A stretch of DNA of 64,000 nucleotides from Paragorgia papillata (Eukaryota > Cnidaria > Anthozoa > Scleralcyonacea > Coralliidae). The notes under the pieces were generated by a model. That model saw only the letters and a list, made by a program, of their open reading frames with translations. It had not been told where the DNA came from and searched no databases. Positions 61,766-64,000 of this stretch are shown one piece after another. Made by a program: the position numbers and the translations under genes. The DNA lies in NCBI GenBank assembly GCA_035771165.1, contig JAWNZC010000337.1:2282501-2346500 (forward strand), given 5' to 3'. Every line of letters begins with the position of its first letter. Positions within the stretch are counted from its first letter, which is position 1.

Positions 61766-64000
61766 ATATTTAGCTCAAAGTTAATTATATGTATATTATT
61801 AATAGTAAAGGAGGGGAAGTCTAGTGCTTTTATAAATGACCTACAAACGCCTACAAATCACGCGTCCCTTGTTCCTAGTTTCGCTGACTTTACGTTTCGC
61901 ATAAGAAACCTAATTCGTTCAATGTTCCTTTTTTCGGTTGCAATAAAAATAAGCTATAGAGCAAGGTAAAACAAATGAGAGAAAAGCCTAGTTGTCTACT
62001 ATTCCAGTATTAAAAATATGAAAACTGCCCTTGAACAGCAAATAAATAAATAATTAATTACGCAATTGACTCTTTGTGTCACTTGAAAAGACCTTTATAA
62101 ACTATTATGCCAAGTATAATTCAAAAAAACAGTTGGTACGTGGAATATATATATATATATATATACAATAAAGCTGTAGAAAACCCTGTTTGTCAATAGA
62201 CAATATCGGCCTATTCCAGAATCCATACTAACTTGAATTCAGAATTCTAACACAGAATTCATAAAGCTGTGCACAGTGCTGCGCTAAAATGGTTTCAGTA
62301 AATTAAGTTATTAGTTTTCAAAGATCAGGGAGGTAGCCAGGGGAGAGACGCCCCCCCCCCCCCTTTAGATATACAACGACAGACATGTAACTACAAAACT
62401 GATGCAATATGAATTATGTCAGGAAATATACTGTAAACAGAGTATTCAATCTACTGAGTGTATGCGTTTTGAGTATATATCTATGTGACGTTTTGAGTAT
62501 TTAAATTAGTTATATATGACGTTTTCTAACCTTTAGAGTATGTAAAATCTTCCTCCAAAAGCCAGGAAATGTCATTTCAGCGACTCTCGAATCCCCGCCC
62601 CCCTAAAAATTTATTTTGATTTCGGCTCCCCCCTTATTAATTTTGGTAAATCTGAAAGCGTTTTTCGACTTAGCAAGCCCGACATCTTGATCGATAGCTA
62701 GATTGATTTTGATTGATAAGTTTTATAAGACGACAACACTACAGTACTTGTATTTTCAATACTCAAAAATGAAAACAGTCACAAACATGACCAGGTCAAC
62801 GTTTGATATAGTTCAGAAATAGACCAACGGAACTGTGCCCACGCTGTGATATTCAGATTATGGAATGTATTATTTTTATTAGTATACAAGAAGCCTTTAT
62901 AAATAGTGACAGACTTTCTAAGCAGGAAGCAACGGGACTCCACCCCTCCAATAAACCTAGACTGAAATTTTAATAGATCCAAATAACAACTTAATAACGG
63001 AAGAGGTAGCAAACGAAAAGGTTCTCTATTTTTCTCTAAAATTAGCAAAGATAAAACATGAATTCAAAGTACAAAATAGCGTCTTTGATATTTTGCCGAT
63101 GTGCACACAGGCGGATTGACAACTCATTATTGTAATATTCAATTAAAAGGCTCGTGATAATGAGAAATATTTAATATCTAGTGATTTACTATAGCTCTGC
63201 ATGCGGGCTGGGGGTGGGTGACCCTACAATCGGAAACCTTCCCTCGACCCAATATTTTGTGAAGTACCTGTCAGTGGTCACTCAGTATGTTGCGTTAAAA
63301 TACATAGTTTATCTTCATGTACAATGAAAATTCCAAAGGCAAAATAATTCATAAAGGCAAAGTGTTGGACGTCAAGGGCAAAAAAAGACGCATTATGTAC
63401 TTATGCAAAAAGAGTCTTAATTTGGACAGTAAAAGATAATACCTATAGCTATGAATGAATTGTAAATATTATGACTAATACCACAATTGACACTGTAAGG
63501 CGTTTAACACATTCCAGCTTCGACGACCCCCCTAGCTTGACGACTATAAAGTTCATATCTCGACTGCGCATAAATCTGACGAGATAAGATTTATTTCTTT
63601 AGTTACAAAACATAGCTTATTATAAAAAAGTATATAGTGGTACCCGTGCTGCGTGAAAACGTCGTGTAAACTGCCGAGTCAGATTTTTAGTAACGAAATA
63701 TTGACGTTTCGAGCGTAGCCCTTCGTCGGATGCTTTTTCTACATAGCATACATTGTTTACATAATTCAATTCACACATAACAAAGGCTTTGTTTTCAAAT
63801 AGTTAAAGGTATTTTTTACCACGATTGCTTCAGTCCTTTATATGTATCAAACAAGTCAGATCTCATGCGGAGTTGAAATGCCAAACTATTGTCTCACGTT
63901 AGATATAAGGCGAAATTGTAAAAGCCGGTCTGGGCAAGCATATAGCTTAAGGCCCTGTTGCATGAACCATTGCACCATGTAATATGCTGTGCAATGGTCA
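61766..64000. other. stretch without recognised gene
   Basis: Holds a short TA run, a poly-C run (62350), and a GACGTTTCGAGCGTAGCCCT motif at 63702 shared with other repeats. At the right edge, TGCATGAACCATTGCACCAT and GTGCAATGGTCA look like one end of a further inverted-repeat element cut by the window. Confidence 0.4.

Noticed and set aside
62779..63048. 89-codon minus-strand ORF
   Set aside because: No motif, no splice context; chance frame.

Overview
The window looks like a piece of a repeat-rich invertebrate genome. Supported genes are intron-split (GT..AG boundaries with matching phases), there is an intronless replication-dependent histone H4 gene, and most of the rest is transposable elements: Helentron, CR1-like LINE, MULE-like, hAT-like, pogo/mariner-like, PIF/Harbinger-like and many MITEs. 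The combination (2A-bearing CR1-like LINE, Helentron with a C-terminal endonuclease, RecQ-like helicase fragments, AT-rich DNA) fits a marine invertebrate, most likely a cnidarian. That placement is an inference and was not tested by search.

Layout. 1-1.4 kb: degenerate tandem repeat and a MITE. 1.46-14.8 kb: a decayed minus-strand Helentron (2A-like peptide, cysteine-protease-like domain, lysine-rich repeats, HUH Rep, Pif1-type helicase, endonuclease). It is split by a hAT-like insertion, which itself carries a CR1-like LINE (3.84-7.94 kb). 16.2-19.75 kb: three MULE-like elements nested in each other, each with a 9-bp target duplication. 20.97-21.28 kb: histone H4 (minus). 24.57-26.83 kb: the last two exons of a DHHC palmitoyltransferase (plus). 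27.7-33 kb: a tRNA-like hairpin element, two hAT-like elements, a pogo-like element carrying a MITE, and a nest up to four elements deep. 33-39 kb: MITEs and one possible small exon.

39.9-57.4 kb is a 17.5-kb minus-strand gene for the DNA double-strand-break repair nuclease MRE11. Ten exons are readable, from just before the GNHD phosphoesterase motif to the Gly/Arg-rich (GAR) tail. The N-terminal exons should lie beyond the right edge or remain unseen in 57.4-64 kb, and the last exon is not certain. Its introns hold a 24-bp satellite (about 55 units), a 19-bp satellite (about 54 units), three pentanucleotide arrays, a TTTG array, a MULE-like element that carries a RecQ-helicase fragment, and many MITEs. 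57.4-64 kb: MITEs, TA repeats, a tRNA-like sequence and mostly unrecognised DNA.

The host genes (H4, DHHC enzyme, MRE11) show no functional link. The notable content is the mobile DNA: two unrelated element classes each carry a 2A-like translational-recoding motif, and many insertions still show exact target-site duplications, so the order of insertion can be read directly.
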